Shown one piece after another: positions 27,149 through 36,763 of a DNA stretch of 64,000 nt (position 1 is its first letter; each line of letters begins with the position of its first letter). Under the pieces are notes generated by a model. That model did not search any database and was not told the DNA's origin. It worked only from the letters and a program-made list of their open reading frames with translations. Source of the DNA: Bradyrhizobium algeriense (GTDB taxonomy: Bacteria > Pseudomonadota > Alphaproteobacteria > Rhizobiales > Xanthobacteraceae); assembly GCF_036924595.1 (NCBI RefSeq), contig NZ_JAZHRV010000001.1, positions 3,100,001-3,164,000 of the forward strand, given 5' to 3'. The position numbers were made by a program, and so were the translations under genes.

Positions 27149-30100
27149 TCATGCCTTTACAATTTCGGACCGCAGCGCACTGCTGACCGTATTGAACTGC
27201 CGCTCAAGATCCGCGACCAGCTGCGGTGCGACACCGGTATCACCGCTTCGGCCAAGCGTTTCCAGTTCGGCGCAGGTCCGGACCATTCCATGAGCGCCCA
27301 GATTGGCAAGGCTTCCCTTCAGCTTGTGGGCGAGCCTGGTCAGATGCACCGCATCGCCCAGTTGGGCCGAATTCCGCATCTCGGCCAACTGGTGCGGGGT
27401 TTCCTCAAGGAAGCAATCTACCAGTGCTTCGACCAGGCCGGGCGAGCCGGCTCTCTCAAGCGAGCGCAGTCCGTCGAGCACGGCGCGATCAACCACGTCG
27501 TCGGATTGCGGCTCCGCCGCGAGAGGCGGGGATTCGACCGCTGCAAACGTCGGCAACGATCGGTCGAGAGCAGCGGCAAGCTCGGAAGGCTTGAGCGGTT
27601 TGGTGATGTGGTCGTCCATTCCGGCGGACAGACTCTTGGCGCGCGCGTCCTTCATGACATCAGCCGTGAGCGCGATGATTGGCGTACGCCGACCGGTTCC
27701 TTCGCGCAGTCGGATCGCCCGGGCGGCCTCGTAGCCATCCATCTCCGGCATCTGGCAGTCCATCAGAATCGCGGCGTAGGGGATCCGGCCGACAGCTTCA
27801 ACAGCTTCGAGGCCGTTGGCCACGACATCGGCGCGAAAGCCGAGGGATGCGAGAATACCAATGGCCACCTTCTGGTTCACGATATTGTCCTCGGCGACCA
27901 GAATACGCGCATCTCGTTGCGGCGCGTTTTGCCCACGAGGATCCGGGATTTCGACCCGCAGAAATTCCTTCCTGACACTATCCGGCTCTGCCATCACGTC
28001 GGCCAGGCAATCATAGAGCGCGGATTGCCGCGCCGGCTTGGTGAGGCATGCGTCGAACAGGCCTTCACGGTTCGGCTGGGAACCGGCGTGGCTGATCGAC
28101 GTCAGCAGGATCAACCGCGTACCGGCAATGGCAGGATCAGCCTTGATGGCACGGCCGAGGGCGGGTCCATCCATGCCCGGCATCTGCATATCGACAATCG
28201 CCACGTCATACGGCTCGGCGCGAGCGACCGCGGCGCGCAGCATTTCCAGCGCGCGAATACCGGATTCGGCGCTGCCATTGCGCATTTTCCAGCCGACGAT
28301 GTGCTCATGCAGGATCGCTCGATTGACCGCATTGTCGTCGACAGCAAGTACGCGCAACCCCCGGAGGTCCATGCGCCGCCGCTGGACTGGCTTCGACGAA
28401 CGGTCAAGCGGCACCGTGAACCAGAACGTGCTGCCTTTTCCTAGCCCGCTTTCCACGCCGATCTCGCCGCCCATCAGACCTACCAGCCGCGCGCAAATGG
28501 CCAGACCGAGCCCGGTCCCGCCATATTTCCGGGTCGTCGAAAGGTCGGCTTGCGTAAACGCATCGAAGAGATGGGACTGTTGTTCCGCAGAGATACCGAT
28601 CCCTGTGTCGCGAACCTCGAAACGAACCTTCAGGCGATCGTCGCTCTCCGCATCCAACCTGGCGCGCAACACCACCTCGCCGCGTTCCGTGAATTTGACC
28701 GCGTTGCCGGCCAGGTTTGTAAGAATTTGGCGCAAACGGAACGGATCGCCACGCAACGTCGTCGGCAGGTCGTGATCGATCAAACTCGCCAGTTCCAATC
28801 CCTTGGAGGCGGCATTGACTGCCACCATCCCGGTGACGCCCTCCACGACGTCGTACAGATCGAATTCGATGACTTCGAGTTCTATCTTCCCGGCCTCGAT
28901 CTTCGAAAAATCGAGAACGTCGTTGATCACCCCGAGCAGGGCTTCTCCCGATTGGCGCGCCATCTCCGCGTAGGCGCGCTGCCGCGGATCGAGTTCGGTG
29001 TCCAGCAGCAGTCCGGTCATGCCAATCACGCCATTGAGCGGCGTCCGGATCTCGTGACTCATCGAACTCAGAAACTCGGACTTGGCGAGACTAGCCTGTT
29101 CCGCCTCGCGGGCCTTTTCGGCCAACATGGCCTCGGCGCGCTTCTGCTCGGTGATATCATCGTGAGTCGCAACCCAGCCGCCGTTCGACATCGTCGTTCG
29201 TCGAATAAGGATCACACGACCGTCCGCGAGCGTGAATGTCTCGGAGGCCAATGTCGGCATTCTCTGGGTATGTTCTTCGACGGACAGGTCGCTTTTTTCA
29301 CCGTTTGCGACGTGACATTGCAGAAGTTGGGCCAGCGGCGTGCCGGGCTCGACCTGCTTTTCAGTCAGATTATACATCTGCCGGAAGCGATCGTTTGAGA
29401 TCACCAGCCGCTTGTCCGCACTGAACATGCAAATGCCTTGCGAAATATTGGCGATGGCAGCATCGAACTGCATGTTTGCCCGCTTCAGTTCCGTCGATTG
29501 CTGCTGCAGGGAAGCCGCCATGCTGTTGAAGGTGTTTGCCAACTCGCCCAACTCGCCCTTTGCCTGAACGTGCGAGCGGTGATCGGCGTTTCCTTCCCCG
29601 ACAATGGCGGCATCGCGCTGCAGTTGCCGTATCGGACGGACTATTCCCGATGAAAGCAGCCAGGCCAGCAGGTACGCCAACGCCACCGCCAATGCGGTCG
29701 AGATAAACGCCCATTGTGAGTGCTTGAATACGTTGGAGATTTGCACAGGGGGCAAGCCGACCGTCACGACCCAGGGAACGGTACGCGCCCTGGTGGTTGC
29801 TGTTACGCGCGTGACGCCATCGAGCCAGGCCAACTCTTCGCCTGCCTCGCCGGAACCGAGATGACGAGCCACGATCGGGTCGTTGCTCACGTTGCGGCCC
29901 GTCCATTCAGGACGATCCGTGCGGCCGATCACGATGCCGTTCTCGTTGAGAATCCTCACGGCACTTCCAGGCGGCAGCTTTGCGGAATCCACGATCTCGT
30001 TGATGCGCGCCAGTCTCATGCCCGTGACGATGACGGCCAGTATCGAGCCGGCGTCGTCAAGAACCGGACGCGCCTCAGCGGCAACCCACTCGGAGTTCAG

Positions 30101-30544
30101 CCGGCTTACGAGCGGCTCGCTTATCGTGAGCTTTCCTTCGCGCGCCGGTTTGAAATAGCTTCGCCCGATTCCGGAAAGCTTGCTTCGATCCTCCACAGGC
30201 CACTGCGACGTTCCGATGTTGTTGCCTGCCAGGTCGAACAGCAGAATGTTGTTCAAATAGGACGGCAGGTCGGCCTTTACCTTGGAAAGAATCACGTCGT
30301 TCTTTTCGGCATCCGCCGGATTGATGGAAATCATTTTGCCGATAACGAGCAGCAAGGTATTCACGTCGTTGACGTGGTCATCGACGCGCGCCGCTGCCGT
30401 GTGCGCCGCGTTAATCGCAGCGGTCCGGGTGTTCGCAAAATCTTCGTTGAACCGTTCCCAAAGAAAAACGGCCGCCAGAAGCAACAGCGGCAGAATGGCG
30501 GCCGTGACGAGAGCCAGCAGGCGCGTTCGGATACGTCCACTCAT
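27149..30544 (-). CDS. Hybrid sensor histidine kinase with two receivers and Hpt domain
   Basis: An 1131-residue membrane kinase. The N-terminal helix (LLALVTAAILPLLLLAAVFL) precedes a ~240-residue double-Cache-type sensory region, a second helix (WAFISTALAVALAYLLAWLL), HAMP and PAS. The HisKA H-box is FLSSMSHEIRTPLNGVIGM and the ATPase domain has DTGIGIS and GTGLGLAIC. Two receivers follow (VAIVDMQMPGMDG; AAILMDCQMPEMDGYEA) and a C-terminal Hpt with the phospho-His in LAHKLKGSLANLGAHG. All phosphorelay residues are present. The ATG at 30544 (MSGRIRTRLL) is chosen as the last Met before the membrane helix; earlier in-frame starts up to 30688 lack a ribosome site. The output is probably the adjacent diguanylate cyclase. 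Confidence 0.92.
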   Translation of the reverse strand: MSGRIRTRLLALVTAAILPLLLLAAVFLWERFNEDFANTRTAAINAAHTAAARVDDHVNDVNTLLLVIGKMISINPADAEKNDVILSKVKADLPSYLNNILLFDLAGNNIGTSQWPVEDRSKLSGIGRSYFKPAREGKLTISEPLVSRLNSEWVAAEARPVLDDAGSILAVIVTGMRLARINEIVDSAKLPPGSAVRILNENGIVIGRTDRPEWTGRNVSNDPIVARHLGSGEAGEELAWLDGVTRVTATTRARTVPWVVTVGLPPVQISNVFKHSQWAFISTALAVALAYLLAWLLSSGIVRPIRQLQRDAAIVGEGNADHRSHVQAKGELGELANTFNSMAASLQQQSTELKRANMQFDAAIANISQGICMFSADKRLVISNDRFRQMYNLTEKQVEPGTPLAQLLQCHVANGEKSDLSVEEHTQRMPTLASETFTLADGRVILIRRTTMSNGGWVATHDDITEQKRAEAMLAEKAREAEQASLAKSEFLSSMSHEIRTPLNGVIGMTGLLLDTELDPRQRAYAEMARQSGEALLGVINDVLDFSKIEAGKIELEVIEFDLYDVVEGVTGMVAVNAASKGLELASLIDHDLPTTLRGDPFRLRQILTNLAGNAVKFTERGEVVLRARLDAESDDRLKVRFEVRDTGIGISAEQQSHLFDAFTQADLSTTRKYGGTGLGLAICARLVGLMGGEIGVESGLGKGSTFWFTVPLDRSSKPVQRRRMDLRGLRVLAVDDNAVNRAILHEHIVGWKMRNGSAESGIRALEMLRAAVARAEPYDVAIVDMQMPGMDGPALGRAIKADPAIAGTRLILLTSISHAGSQPNREGLFDACLTKPARQSALYDCLADVMAEPDSVRKEFLRVEIPDPRGQNAPQRDARILVAEDNIVNQKVAIGILASLGFRADVVANGLEAVEAVGRIPYAAILMDCQMPEMDGYEAARAIRLREGTGRRTPIIALTADVMKDARAKSLSAGMDDHITKPLKPSELAAALDRSLPTFAAVESPPLAAEPQSDDVVDRAVLDGLRSLERAGSPGLVEALVDCFLEETPHQLAEMRNSAQLGDAVHLTRLAHKLKGSLANLGAHGMVRTCAELETLGRSGDTGVAPQLVADLERQFNTVSSALRSEIVKA

Positions 30545-30810
30545 TGGGGATGCCGCCTTCCGCGCCCTGTTGCTGCCGGGGCCAACCGGCGGCTCGACGC
30601 GCATTGAATGGGCTAGGCGGCCGTTCGCGGCCCAATAGGGTGCAATTAAATTTACTAGCCGCTCGGCAGAAGCCGCCTCTGGCAGCAATATTGAACCGCC
30701 ATGTAGTTAATAAAGCGTAACGATTTTGAGTGCCTGAGGCTGTGGCGGATATGATGGAACAGACTGTCACAACGATTGGCGGGAGTATCTCGCGGTGGTA
30801 AGTGCACCCC

Positions 30811-31521
30811 ATGACCGATCAATCCCAGTCTGAAACCGCGCTGGTGCTGTTTTCCGGGGGGCAGGATTCCACCACCTGCCTTGCCTGGGCGCTGCAGCGC
30901 TTCGCCCGCGTCGAAATGCTCGGCTTCAGCTACGGTCAGCGCCATGCGATCGAGCTGGAATGCCGCGACCGCCTGCTGGCAGGCATCAAATCGTTGCGGC
31001 CGGATTGGGCGGCAAAACTCGGCGACAGCCACACGTTGGAAATCCCGACACTGGCCGAGATTTCCGATACCGCGCTGACCCGCGACGTCGCGATCGAAAT
31101 GGGCGCGGATGGCCTGCCGAACACCTTCGTGCCGGGCCGCAACCTGGTGTTTCTGACCTTCGCGGCGGCGCTGGCGTACCGGCGCGGCATCCGCCACATC
31201 ATCGGCGGCATGTGCGAGACTGACTATTCCGGCTATCCGGATTGCCGCGACGAGACCATCAAGGCGCTGCAGTCGGCGCTCAATCTTGGCATGGCGAAGA
31301 ACTTTGAGCTGCATACGCCGCTGATGTGGCTCGACAAGGCTTCGACCTGGAAACTCGCGAACGAACTCGGCGGGGCAGGGCTGGTCGACCTGATCCGCGA
31401 GCACTCACACACCTGTTACCTCGGCGAACGCGGCGCGCAGCACGATTGGGGCTATGGCTGCGGCGAATGCCCGGCCTGCGCGCTGCGGGCGAAGGGCTGG
31501 CGGGAATATGCGGGGACGTAG
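30811..31521 (+). CDS. queC: 7-cyano-7-deazaguanine synthase
   Basis: A 236-residue ATP-dependent enzyme converting 7-carboxy-7-deazaguanine to preQ0 in queuosine synthesis. The PP-loop is [19 protein letters not shown], and the zinc-site cysteines are at the end ([14 protein letters not shown]). Internal motifs [16 protein letters not shown] and [17 protein letters not shown] match the family. The ATG at 30811 is preferred over a GTG nine bases upstream. No other que genes and no preQ1 riboswitch are visible nearby. It is divergent from the hybrid kinase. Confidence 0.96.
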   Translation: MTDQSQSETALVLFSGGQDSTTCLAWALQRFARVEMLGFSYGQRHAIELECRDRLLAGIKSLRPDWAAKLGDSHTLEIPTLAEISDTALTRDVAIEMGADGLPNTFVPGRNLVFLTFAAALAYRRGIRHIIGGMCETDYSGYPDCRDETIKALQSALNLGMAKNFELHTPLMWLDKASTWKLANELGGAGLVDLIREHSHTCYLGERGAQHDWGYGCGECPACALRAKGWREYAGT

Positions 31522-31537
31522 CGTGCCGCACACTGCC

Positions 31538-31657
31538 GTTGTCGTCGCCCGCCTTGTGCGCAATTGCGCACTGGGGCGGGCGATCCAGTATCCCGGAGAC
31601 CTGCGTGTGAGCCGATAAGCCGCATCGTACTGGATACCCGCCTCCGCGGGTATGACG
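31538..31657. repeat. Dispersed inverted repeat between queC and nitrile hydratase genes
   Basis: It starts GTTGTCGTCGCCCGCCTTGT and includes the palindrome TGCGCAATTGCGCA (31556-31569). It contains GGCGGGCGATCCAGTAT, later answered by ATCGTACTGGATACCCGCC, and ends TATGACGAC. Related to 24915-25061. It separates the convergent ends of queC and the nitrile hydratase operon and may act as a bidirectional terminator. Confidence 0.7.
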
Positions 31658-31672
31658 ACTGGGGACGCCGAG

Positions 31673-32059
31673 CTACTTCCCAAAATCCCCGGGCGTCAGC
31701 TCAATCGGCGCGCCGTGCGGCGTGCGGTCGGCGGCGTGGTCCCAGGCGTCGCGGTAGCGATGCAGAACATCCGATGTGGTAACGCCCTTGGCGGCGACCA
31801 GCGTTTCCAGCGTGGCGAGCCAGTGCCGGTAATAGGTTTCGCCGGTATCTGGATCGCCTTCGGCCTGCGCACGCTTGATTTGTGCGCCCAGCGTCTCCGC
31901 CCATTCCTTCCAGGTGAAGACGCCGGCTTCATGCAGCGCCAGCGCCATGGCGAAGGCGCGCGCCTCCCACGGCTCGCGAAACACCGGGCCGTCCTCGTCA
32001 CGGGGCACGCCGGGGACGGCGACGGCCGCCCGCATCGCCTGTTGCGGGGTCAGATTCAT
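31673..32059 (-). CDS. Nitrile hydratase accessory protein (P14K-type activator)
   Basis: A 128-residue metallochaperone-like protein of the nitrile hydratase maturation family. The domain is related to the N-terminal part of the beta subunit: EDGPVFREPWEARAFAMALA, GVFTWKEWAETLG and TYYRHWLATLETLV. In cobalt enzymes this partner swaps the alpha subunit to deliver cobalt and help oxidise the ligand cysteines. The ATG at 32059 overlaps the beta-subunit stop (ATGA), making it the third gene of an alpha-beta-activator operon. Confidence 0.92.
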   Translation of the reverse strand: MNLTPQQAMRAAVAVPGVPRDEDGPVFREPWEARAFAMALALHEAGVFTWKEWAETLGAQIKRAQAEGDPDTGETYYRHWLATLETLVAAKGVTTSDVLHRYRDAWDHAADRTPHGAPIELTPGDFGK

Positions 32060-32718
32060 CAAACGCGCTCCAGATAGGATTCCCAGGCGTCGACGGAGAC
32101 GCTGAGCGTGGGATCTCCGTCTTTGCCCCATAGCTCCGGCCCATCGAAACGCACGGTGTAGAGCCATTGCGGGTCCTCGCCCTTGCCGAGCGAGTTGGTG
32201 TCGGGGAAGACGTGGCAGCCATGATTGAGCTCGATAGTGCCGAGATGGCCGCGGACATATTGCGGCAGCCGCGTATGCGTCACCGGGTGGATGTCCTTCA
32301 TCCGCACGGTCTCGCCGACGGCAAACATCGCGGGCGCTTTCGGTTCGCGTTCGGTCGGGCCGCCGCGGCGGATCGCCGGCGTCACCTCAGTTGGCGCGAT
32401 CGGCGTGACGCCGGGCTTGGGCGGCGACAGCACCTTGCCGGCTTCGATCTCCTCACGCGTCACCAGCCCGCGCTCGATCATCAGCGTTTCCAGCCCGGCC
32501 AGCCAAATCTGAAAATAGCTCTTGCTGAGATAATCCTCAGGCGGCCGGTTCTCGCGCGCAAACCGCGACATGTCGATGTTCCAGCCACCCGGACGCGCCA
32601 TTGCGACCGTCAGCGCAAAGGCGCGGCGCTCCCAGTCGCCGTGAAACACCGGCTCGTTCGGCTCGGGTACGACCGGGCCAAAACCCTTGGCGCCGCCCAT
32701 GTCATGTGCGCCGTCCAT
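32059..32718 (-). CDS. nthB: Nitrile hydratase beta subunit
   Basis: A 219-residue beta subunit of the alpha2beta2 hydratase that turns nitriles into amides. It begins [20 protein letters not shown], the classic NthB start. It continues with FHGDWERRAFALTVAMARPG and the SH3-like C-terminal barrel (FAVGETVRMKDIHPVTHTRL, YVRGHLGTIELNHGCHVFPD). Length and motifs are normal. It overlaps both the alpha gene (1 base) and the activator gene (1 base), so the three are translationally coupled. Confidence 0.96.
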   Translation of the reverse strand: MDGAHDMGGAKGFGPVVPEPNEPVFHGDWERRAFALTVAMARPGGWNIDMSRFARENRPPEDYLSKSYFQIWLAGLETLMIERGLVTREEIEAGKVLSPPKPGVTPIAPTEVTPAIRRGGPTEREPKAPAMFAVGETVRMKDIHPVTHTRLPQYVRGHLGTIELNHGCHVFPDTNSLGKGEDPQWLYTVRFDGPELWGKDGDPTLSVSVDAWESYLERV

Positions 32719-33359
32719 CAGGCAGTCCCGTCCGGCTGTTTCGGCAGGCCCGTGCCGATCATGCTGTCGCGGGTGACGAGCTCGGCGAGCTGCTCGGCGC
32801 TCCAGCCCTCGGTGCCCTCAGGGCGCATCGGCAGCACGAGGTAGCGGATTTCGGCCGTGGAATCCCAGACGCGGATCTTGGTGGCGTCCGGCAGCGTCAC
32901 GCCGAAATCCTTCAACACGCCGCGCGGGTCGGAGACCGCGCGCGAGCGATAGGGCGCGGATTTGTACCAGACCGGGGGCAATCCCAGAACGGGATGCGGG
33001 TAGCAGGAGCACAACGTGCACACGACCATGTTGTGCTGCTCGGGCGTGTTCTCGACCACGACCATGTGCTCGCCCTGGCGGCCGGAATAGTCGAGTTCGG
33101 CAATCGCCGCCGTCGCGTCCTTCATCAAGCGGGCGTGGTAGGCCGGATCGGTCCAGGCCTTGGCGACCACGCGAACGCCGTTGCGCGGTCCGATCTTCTT
33201 TTCATAGAGATCGATCAGGAGATCGAGGGACGCCGGATCGACATAGCCTTTCTCGGTCAGGATCGATTCCAGCGCGCGCACGCGCAGCTCGGTCTCCGAC
33301 AACTCGGAGTGGTCGTGATCGTGGTGGTGGCCGTGGTGATCGTGATCATGGTCGCTCAT
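32718..33359 (-). CDS. nthA: Nitrile hydratase alpha subunit, cobalt type
   Basis: A 213-residue catalytic subunit. The metal-claw motif reads [18 protein letters not shown]; Thr in C-T-L-C-S-C is the mark of the non-corrin cobalt form (iron enzymes have Ser). The N-terminus is unusually His/Asp-rich ([14 protein letters not shown]), a likely metal-holding tail. The gene order alpha-beta-activator is complete, but no amidase, aldoxime dehydratase or cobalt transporter gene is adjacent. No strong ribosome site was found before the ATG at 33359. Confidence 0.96.
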   Translation of the reverse strand: MSDHDHDHHGHHHDHDHSELSETELRVRALESILTEKGYVDPASLDLLIDLYEKKIGPRNGVRVVAKAWTDPAYHARLMKDATAAIAELDYSGRQGEHMVVVENTPEQHNMVVCTLCSCYPHPVLGLPPVWYKSAPYRSRAVSDPRGVLKDFGVTLPDATKIRVWDSTAEIRYLVLPMRPEGTEGWSAEQLAELVTRDSMIGTGLPKQPDGTA

Positions 33360-33421
33360 GCCATCAGGATAGTCGCAAAATCCAGGCTATGTCGAGGCAG
33401 GGACTCTGCTAGCATTTGCCC

Positions 33422-34183
33422 ATGGGGATCAGGGCAGGGTGCACCAAAATAGCGGCGGCCGTGGCCATTTTGGCCTGGCTTCCGGCCGGAGAGGCGCGGG
33501 CGGCGAATGGCGCCTATGCGGTCGATGCCGCCGACATTGGCGAGGCCGGTTCGTGCAAGGTCGAGAGCTGGATGTCGTCGGCCTCTAACACCGATTTTAC
33601 GGCGGTCGCCAATCCATCCTGCGTGGTCAATGCGTTCAAGCCCGTTGAGTTGAGCATGTTCACCAGCCGCGCGCGCAGCGATGGTGAATGGGGTACCACG
33701 ATCCAGCCAAAAGCCAAGATGAACATTGCGCCAACTGGCGTCGGCAGGCTTGGCATCTCGTTCTACGCCGGCGGAGGTTTCGATGCGCTGACCGGCGAAC
33801 ACGTCTCAGCCTTTGCTGTGATCCCCGCGACGTTCCGGCTGAACGAGACTATGCGCATCAACGTCAACGGCGGCTGGCTGTGGGACCGCAGCGTCGATCG
33901 CCACTATCTGCTCTACGGCATTGGATTCGACTGGAAGTTTACCGACACCTTGCAGTGGACGATCGAAGCGTTCGGCCAGGCCGGGCAGTCCGATATTCCG
34001 AGCGCGGTACAGCCGCGGTTTCAAACCGGCGTGCGCTACCGGCCGAACGAGATTTTCTCGGTCGACCTGATCTACGGCCGCAACATCTCGGGTGAGAACG
34101 CCAACTGGATCACGCTCGGCACCACGATCCGTTTTCCGGTGCCCGGCGGCAAGCCGGAGCACCATCGCACGGGTCACCTTTAA
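33422..34183 (+). CDS. Putative outer-membrane beta-barrel protein
   Basis: A 253-residue exported protein not assigned to a named family. A signal peptide is evident (TKIAAAVAILAWLPAGEARA, cleavage after AxA). The mature part consists of alternating amphipathic segments ending in aromatic residues (VGRLGISFYAGGGFDAL, HYLLYGIGFDWKF, FQTGVRYRPNEIFSVDLIYG, NWITLGTTIRF), as in small outer-membrane porins. The start is the ATG at 33422. It is divergent from nthA, with only 62 bases between, so promoters overlap. Function unknown. Confidence 0.7.
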   Translation: MGIRAGCTKIAAAVAILAWLPAGEARAANGAYAVDAADIGEAGSCKVESWMSSASNTDFTAVANPSCVVNAFKPVELSMFTSRARSDGEWGTTIQPKAKMNIAPTGVGRLGISFYAGGGFDALTGEHVSAFAVIPATFRLNETMRINVNGGWLWDRSVDRHYLLYGIGFDWKFTDTLQWTIEAFGQAGQSDIPSAVQPRFQTGVRYRPNEIFSVDLIYGRNISGENANWITLGTTIRFPVPGGKPEHHRTGHL

Positions 34184-34191
34184 GACGGCAC

Positions 34192-35409
34192 TCATGCCGG
34201 CTGCAGCCTTTCGCGAGATTTCGGAGGCAGCGGCGGGAAGGCGAGCGCAATCGCCATCGCGCCAAGCCCGACGCTGAGCGCGCCGATGTACAGCCCGCGA
34301 TAGTCATGAAACGTGTCGAAGATCATACCACCGATCCAGGGCCCAAGGGCCATGCCGAGGCTCGACACCATCGTTGCGGCTCCGAACACCGTTCCCATGA
34401 TCCGGGGACCAAAATATTCGCGCGCGAGCACGGCGTAGAGCGGCATCACGCCGCCATAGGCGGTCCCGAAGACGATCGCGAGCGCATAGAATTCGCCCAG
34501 TTTGCTCACGTAGAGATAGGTCCCGATCGCCAGCGCCTGCACCAGCAGCCCGCCGATCAGAACCCGCTTCGCGCCGAACCGGTCGGCGAGGATGCCGAGG
34601 AGGAGGCGGCCACCCAGCCCGGACAGGCCTTCGACGCTATAAATGCTGACCGCGGTCATCGCCGGTATGCCGCAGAGCATCGCGTAGCTGACCATGTGGA
34701 AGATCGGTCCTGAATGCGCGGCGCAGCAGGCGAAGAAGGTCAGCGCCAGCACCAGGAACTGCGGCGAACGAAGCGCTGCCGCAACGGACAAGCCGGCTCC
34801 GGGATCGCCGGCAGCGCCCTTTGCCGCCGCACGTGACGGCGTTGCTTCCGGCGCCTGCCGCACCAACAGCGCCGCCGGGATCAGCAACGCCCATGCCATC
34901 AGGCCCACCGTCATCATCGCGGTACGCCAATCGTAGGTCGAGATCAGCCAACGCGCGAACGGCGAGATGGTCATCGGCGCGACGCCCATGCCTGCGGACA
35001 CCAGCGACACTGCGAGGCTGCGGTTGTTGTCGAACCAAACTGTCGCGGCCGCGATCATCGGCGCGAAGAAAGCGCCCGCGGCAAGGCCGATCAGGATGCC
35101 GTAGGTGAGCTGGAATTCGATCAGTGAGGTCGAGCGGCTGGCGAGAAGCAAACCAAGGCCCAGGAGCAGGGCGCCGCTCAAGACGACGGGACGCGTACCA
35201 AACCGGTCGTTGACCGCTCCCCAAGCGAAGCCGGCTATTCCCATCGTAAGAAAGTCGATGGTCATCGCGCCCGAGATCCCGGCGCGTGACCAGCCCGTTT
35301 CCGCGGACATCGGCTCCAGATACACGGCGAGCGAGAACATTGCGCCAATGCCAACGCACGTCATCAGCGCGCCCACAGCGACGATCACCCAACGATATGA
35401 CGGTCCCAT
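34192..35409 (-). CDS. Major facilitator superfamily transporter
   Basis: A 405-residue inner-membrane transporter with 12 predicted helices. It starts RWVIVAVGALMTCVGIGAMF and carries the MFS loop-2 motif in WGAVNDRFGTRPVVLSGALL and its second-half repeat GILADRFGAKRVLIGG. It most resembles the oxalate/monocarboxylate (OxlT-like) group; the substrate is unknown. It converges on the outer-membrane protein gene with 8 bases between and is divergent from the enoyl-CoA hydratase. Confidence 0.9.
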   Translation of the reverse strand: MGPSYRWVIVAVGALMTCVGIGAMFSLAVYLEPMSAETGWSRAGISGAMTIDFLTMGIAGFAWGAVNDRFGTRPVVLSGALLLGLGLLLASRSTSLIEFQLTYGILIGLAAGAFFAPMIAAATVWFDNNRSLAVSLVSAGMGVAPMTISPFARWLISTYDWRTAMMTVGLMAWALLIPAALLVRQAPEATPSRAAAKGAAGDPGAGLSVAAALRSPQFLVLALTFFACCAAHSGPIFHMVSYAMLCGIPAMTAVSIYSVEGLSGLGGRLLLGILADRFGAKRVLIGGLLVQALAIGTYLYVSKLGEFYALAIVFGTAYGGVMPLYAVLAREYFGPRIMGTVFGAATMVSSLGMALGPWIGGMIFDTFHDYRGLYIGALSVGLGAMAIALAFPPLPPKSRERLQPA

Positions 35410-35557
35410 GCGTAAAATGCTCCTTGTTCGATCCCCTCAACGCGAAGCGGATGCGGTTTTCTCGAACAGGACGAATGGGAACCGGCGAAGGATACTGGTC
35501 CGCCAAATTAATTTCTGAGCTAGACTTCGGAAAAATGACGGGCAGGGAGGCAATGCG

Positions 35558-36364
35558 TTGGCTGATTTTGTGAAGATCGAAAAGGGCCTGGGACCGGATG
35601 GCCGCATCGCGGTCGTGCGTTTCGACCGCGGCGACGGCATCAATGCGATGTCGCCGGAGGCGCTGCGCCAGCTCACGGATGCCGCTCGAAGCTTTGAGGA
35701 TGACGGCGAGACCTCGGTCGTGGTGCTGACCGGCGGCGCCAAATCGTTCAGCGCCGGCTTCGACCTCAAGGACCCCGAAGGCCGGTCTCGCAAGTCCATG
35801 GATCTCGGCGCGCTGCGCCGGCACCTGAAACTTGGACCGCGGCTGACGCGGGCCTGGCAGGAGATGGAGCAGATCACGATCGGCGCCATCGAGGGATTTT
35901 GCGTCGGCGGCGGCGTCGCGCTCGCGGTCGCTCTGGATTTCCGCGTGATGGCGAGAGACGCCCATATGCGCGTGCCCGAGATCGGGCTTGGCATGAACAT
36001 GAGCTGGCAGAGCGTGCCGCGCATGCTGCATTTGATGGGACCGGCCCGCACCAAGCAGGCCGTCATCCTGGCCGACCAGCGCATCTCGGCCGCTGACGCC
36101 TATGAATGGCGGCTGGTGGAGGAGGTGGCTGAACCCGGCAAGGCGTTTGACGCGGCAATGGCACTCGCCGCCAAGGTGGCCGCCCAGCCGCCGCTGTCGG
36201 TCGCCATGACCAAGCTGACCGTCAACCGCCTGGCACATGCGCTCGACGATCTGGCGAGCCACATGGACGTCGACCAGTTTGCGCTGGCGAGCATGAGCGA
36301 GGATCACAAGGAAGGCGTCGAGGCGTTTCTCAGCCGTCGCAAACCGCGGTTCAAGGGCAGGTAG
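35558..36364 (+). CDS. Enoyl-CoA hydratase/isomerase family protein
   Basis: A 268-residue crotonase-fold protein acting on acyl-CoA substrates. The first oxyanion-hole segment is TGGAKSFSAGFDLK. The second, with the substrate loop, is IGAIEGFCVGGGVALAVALD. RVPEIGLGMNMSWQSVPRML contains the catalytic-acid position Glu. The start is a TTG at 35558 with GGGAGG about 10 bases upstream; the nearby ATG is out of frame and stops at once. Together with the TRAP transporter and acyl-CoA ligase downstream it points to catabolism of an organic acid through CoA esters. Confidence 0.88.
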   Translation: MADFVKIEKGLGPDGRIAVVRFDRGDGINAMSPEALRQLTDAARSFEDDGETSVVVLTGGAKSFSAGFDLKDPEGRSRKSMDLGALRRHLKLGPRLTRAWQEMEQITIGAIEGFCVGGGVALAVALDFRVMARDAHMRVPEIGLGMNMSWQSVPRMLHLMGPARTKQAVILADQRISAADAYEWRLVEEVAEPGKAFDAAMALAAKVAAQPPLSVAMTKLTVNRLAHALDDLASHMDVDQFALASMSEDHKEGVEAFLSRRKPRFKGR

Positions 36365-36397
36365 CAAGTCTTCACGGCACGCCCGGACGGGCGCCCG

Positions 36398-36763
36398 TCA
36401 GACCCCGGCAATACAATCAACCTCGACGTCAAATGGACCGTGCCAACCGGAAACGAAGATAAAACTACGTGCAGGAGGATCCATTGGAAAATACCGTGCG
36501 TATACCGCGTTGATCGTCTGAAAACTCTTGATGACCTTTTCGAGTGACGTTCCGGCCGCTTCCAGACACAATTTCATCTGATCAAGAACGATCTCCGTCT
36601 GCCTCTCTATCGACACGCGCTTTATCTCTCCCGTTACCGGGTCATAAGGCGGGTGCTGGGACACATAGATCAGGTCTCCGTGCCGAACGACGGGGGCTAC
36701 AGGGACGCGGCGCGCCTCGATATAGGTCGACAAGGGCTCCACGCGGAATGTTTGCTTGTTCAC
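36398..36763 (-). CDS. RidA (YjgF/UK114) family protein
   Basis: A 121-residue Rid-family protein. Canonical RidA hydrolyses reactive enamine/imine intermediates from PLP enzymes. Family features are [39 protein letters not shown] and [12 protein letters not shown]; the Arg of PPARSF corresponds to the carboxylate-binding arginine. The protein ends shortly after [10 protein letters not shown], as normal. It converges on the enoyl-CoA hydratase (33-base gap). A hairpin and tandem repeat lie about 60 bases upstream of its start. Confidence 0.92.
   Translation of the reverse strand: MNKQTFRVEPLSTYIEARRVPVAPVVRHGDLIYVSQHPPYDPVTGEIKRVSIERQTEIVLDQMKLCLEAAGTSLEKVIKSFQTINAVYARYFPMDPPARSFIFVSGWHGPFDVEVDCIAGV

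Noticed and set aside
30689..30810. preQ1 riboswitch upstream of queC
   Set aside because: No recognisable H-type pseudoknot pattern was found in the short leader; such riboswitches would also be unexpected in this lineage.
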